Positions 6,091 to 7,642 of a DNA stretch of 7,642 bases are shown piece after piece. Position 1 is the stretch's first letter; each line of letters begins with the position of its first letter. The stretch comes from Alphaproteobacteria bacterium (GTDB lineage: Bacteria > Pseudomonadota > Alphaproteobacteria > Rhodobacterales > Rhodobacteraceae), in NCBI GenBank assembly GCA_030830465.1, contig JAURMY010000139.1, positions 1 through 7,642 of the forward strand, in the 5' to 3' direction. The translations under genes were made by a program, and so were the position numbers. Below the pieces are notes generated by a model. It was not told the origin of the DNA and ran no database searches. It was given only the letters and a program-made list of their open reading frames with translations.

Positions 6091-6192
6091 GGGCCGTAAC
6101 GGCGTGGTGCTTGGCTGCAATTGACTTAGCGCCGCCCAGTTGGCATTGACCCAATGGGCGAAACCCAGCCCTTGCCAGCGAACGAGACCAAG

Positions 6193-7578
6193 ATGACCAC
6201 CAGCCCTTCCGGCTCGACCCTTGCCGAGGCCGAACAATTTCTGGCCGACCACCCGGAAATCGAGGCCGTCGATATCGTTTTGCACGACAGCAACGGCATC
6301 GGGCGCGGCAAGATTATCCGGCGGCACGAATTGATCGGGCTTTATTCCGGCGGGCGGCATTTGCCGATCTCGATCCTGGGGCTGGATATCTGCGGCGAGG
6401 ATGTGCATGAAACTGGGCTGATCTGGGATCAGGGTGATGGCGACCTGAAGGCCTGGCCGATACCCGGAACCCTGAAAGCGATGCACGGCACCAACCCGCC
6501 AAGGGGCGAGGTGTTGATGTCGATGTATCATCTGGACGGCACCGAAATGACATCGGACCCCCGCCATGCCCTGCAACGGCAGGTGGACGCGATGGCTGCC
6601 GAGGGTCTGTATCCCGCCGCGGCGTTTGAACTGGAGTTCTTTCTGCTGGCCAATGACCGTGACGGCGAAGGCCGGGTGAGACCGGCTGCGGCGGTTCTGG
6701 ACGGGCGGGTTTCGAACAAGACCGAGGTTTATTCTGTCGATCATCTGCACGGCATGGAACCGCTGTTTTCCGAAATTTACGCGGCTGCTTCCAAGGCGGG
6801 CATCAAGGCGGAAACGGTGATTTCAGAATACGCGCCCGGGCAGTATGAACTGACCCTGCATTACCGCACCAGCGTGATGCAGGCGGCGGATGATCTGGTC
6901 CGGCTGAAACGCATCGTTCGGCTTCAGGCCCGCAAATTTGGGGTGACCGCCTGTTTCATGGCCAAACCGATTGAGGCCTATGCCGGATCGGGGATGCATT
7001 TTCATGTGTCGTTGCAGGATGCCAAGGGCGTCAACCTGTTTGCCGAAGACCGCGAAGGCCACTGGAACGACCGGATCAAACACGCGATTGGCGGGATGCG
7101 GGCGACGATGGGCGAATCGATGTTGATTTTCGCGCCGCATGCAAATTCGTGGCGGCGTTTTGCCAATCAAAGCTATGCGCCAGTGTCGCCGAACTGGGGC
7201 GTGAACAACCGGTCTGTGGCGTTGCGGATACCGGCAGGGCCGAAGGCCGCGCGCCGGATTGAACACCGCCCGGCCGGGGTCGATGCCAATCCCTATCTGG
7301 TGGCAGCAAACATTCTGGCGGCGATCCGGCACGGGTTAAAGCACAGGATTGATCCGGGCGCCGAAACCCAAGGCAACGGATATGACGCGGATGACGATAT
7401 GGCAATCCCGTCGGACTGGCGGCATGCCATTGCGGTGGCAAAGGCCTCGGCCTTTCTGAAAGAGGCGCTGGGCGAGGATATGCACCGGACCTTTACGGCG
7501 GTGAAAGAGGCGGAATATGCCCGCGTTGCCCGCTGGATCCCGGATGTGGATTACGATCTGTACCTGCACACGGTCTAA
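6193..7578 (+). CDS. glutamine synthetase family protein, PuuA-like gamma-glutamylamine ligase
   Basis: The full glutamine synthetase fold is present in 461 residues: an N-terminal beta-grasp part with a VLHDSNGIGRGK element (about 27-38), then the catalytic domain with FELEFF (E146, E148), SEYAPGQYEL (E212, E219), SGMHFHVS (H269), NSWRRF (318-323), NNRSVALRIP (R340, R345) and RIEHRPAGVDANPY (E357, R359). These correspond to the metal, glutamate and ATP sites of the family. The length, the NGIxRGK element and the lack of an adenylylation-site motif that I can see point to the PuuA type, which joins glutamate to putrescine or another amine at the expense of ATP, over housekeeping GlnA. The exact amine is unknown. 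I prefer the ATG at 6193 to one at 6154 because an MTTS-type start is common in this family; neither has a strong ribosome binding site. TTGACT at 6121-6126 could be a -35 box, with no good -10 box. It is transcriptionally separate from leuB. Confidence 0.92.
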   Translation: MTTSPSGSTLAEAEQFLADHPEIEAVDIVLHDSNGIGRGKIIRRHELIGLYSGGRHLPISILGLDICGEDVHETGLIWDQGDGDLKAWPIPGTLKAMHGTNPPRGEVLMSMYHLDGTEMTSDPRHALQRQVDAMAAEGLYPAAAFELEFFLLANDRDGEGRVRPAAAVLDGRVSNKTEVYSVDHLHGMEPLFSEIYAAASKAGIKAETVISEYAPGQYELTLHYRTSVMQAADDLVRLKRIVRLQARKFGVTACFMAKPIEAYAGSGMHFHVSLQDAKGVNLFAEDREGHWNDRIKHAIGGMRATMGESMLIFAPHANSWRRFANQSYAPVSPNWGVNNRSVALRIPAGPKAARRIEHRPAGVDANPYLVAANILAAIRHGLKHRIDPGAETQGNGYDADDDMAIPSDWRHAIAVAKASAFLKEALGEDMHRTFTAVKEAEYARVARWIPDVDYDLYLHTV

Positions 7579-7581
7579 AGC

Positions 7582-7640
7582 CAATTGCGGTTTACCCGGC
7601 GCAAATTGCATGACCTAACGCATTGAAATCTTTGATTTCA
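7582..7640. repeat. small inverted repeats after the PuuA-like gene
   Basis: CAATTGCG (7582-7589) pairs with CGCAAATTG (7600-7608) with one bulged base, directly after the stop codon. A perfect seven-base repeat, TGAAATC (7624-7630) with GATTTCA (7634-7640), has a TTT loop. Neither is followed by a visible T-run, and the window ends two bases after the second, so a terminator call is not possible. The second could equally be an operator of the next gene. Confidence 0.35.
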
Positions 7641-7642
7641 GG

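Noticed and set aside
5788..6750. Open frame of 320 codons on the minus strand
   Set aside because: It runs through the leuB end, the leuB terminator and the start of the glutamine synthetase-like gene. It has no recognisable domain and no independent support.

Overview
The window looks like a chromosomal segment of an alphaproteobacterium, most likely of the Rhodobacterales (Roseobacter group). This rests on the GC-rich coding sequence, the close fit of LeuC, LeuD and LeuB to alphaproteobacterial versions, and my recollection of the leuC-leuD-(membrane protein)-(nuclease/phosphatase)-leuB gene order in that group. No database search was possible. The window is dense with genes and holds no tRNA, rRNA, CRISPR array, insertion sequence or phage gene that I can see.

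Layout. At 1-213 is the 3' end of leuC, followed after 11 bases by leuD (225-830). A GC-rich hairpin (850-872) and two smaller overlapping hairpins (881-914) lie in the 245-base gap after leuD. Next come an unrecognised six-helix membrane protein (1076-1912) and an exported or membrane-anchored endonuclease/exonuclease/phosphatase (EEP) family protein (about 1918-3012), tightly packed on the same strand. An NAD(P)-binding epimerase-like protein follows on the minus strand (2956-3867), and its tail overlaps the EEP gene tail by 57 bases. It is divergent from a LysR-type regulator (3958-4860) across a short AT-rich control region with two matching TTCA-N4-TGAA palindromes. leuB (4921-6030) follows with its own strong ribosome binding site and a clear intrinsic terminator (6058-6090). 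A glutamine synthetase-family gene of the PuuA type (6193-7578) ends the window, followed by small inverted repeats.

How the genes work together. LeuC and LeuD form isopropylmalate isomerase and LeuB is isopropylmalate dehydrogenase, so the window carries two consecutive steps of leucine synthesis, split by four unrelated genes. The epimerase-like gene and its LysR neighbour look like a self-contained regulator and target cassette placed between the EEP gene and leuB. The PuuA-like ligase probably belongs to polyamine or amine catabolism and has no evident link to the leucine genes.

I found no convincing new defence, mobile or RNA system. The items most worth a second look are the paired operators with four-helical-turn spacing, the codon-registered antisense overlap of the two convergent genes, the altered metal-ligand positions and unclear start of the EEP protein, and the unrecognised membrane protein paired with it.
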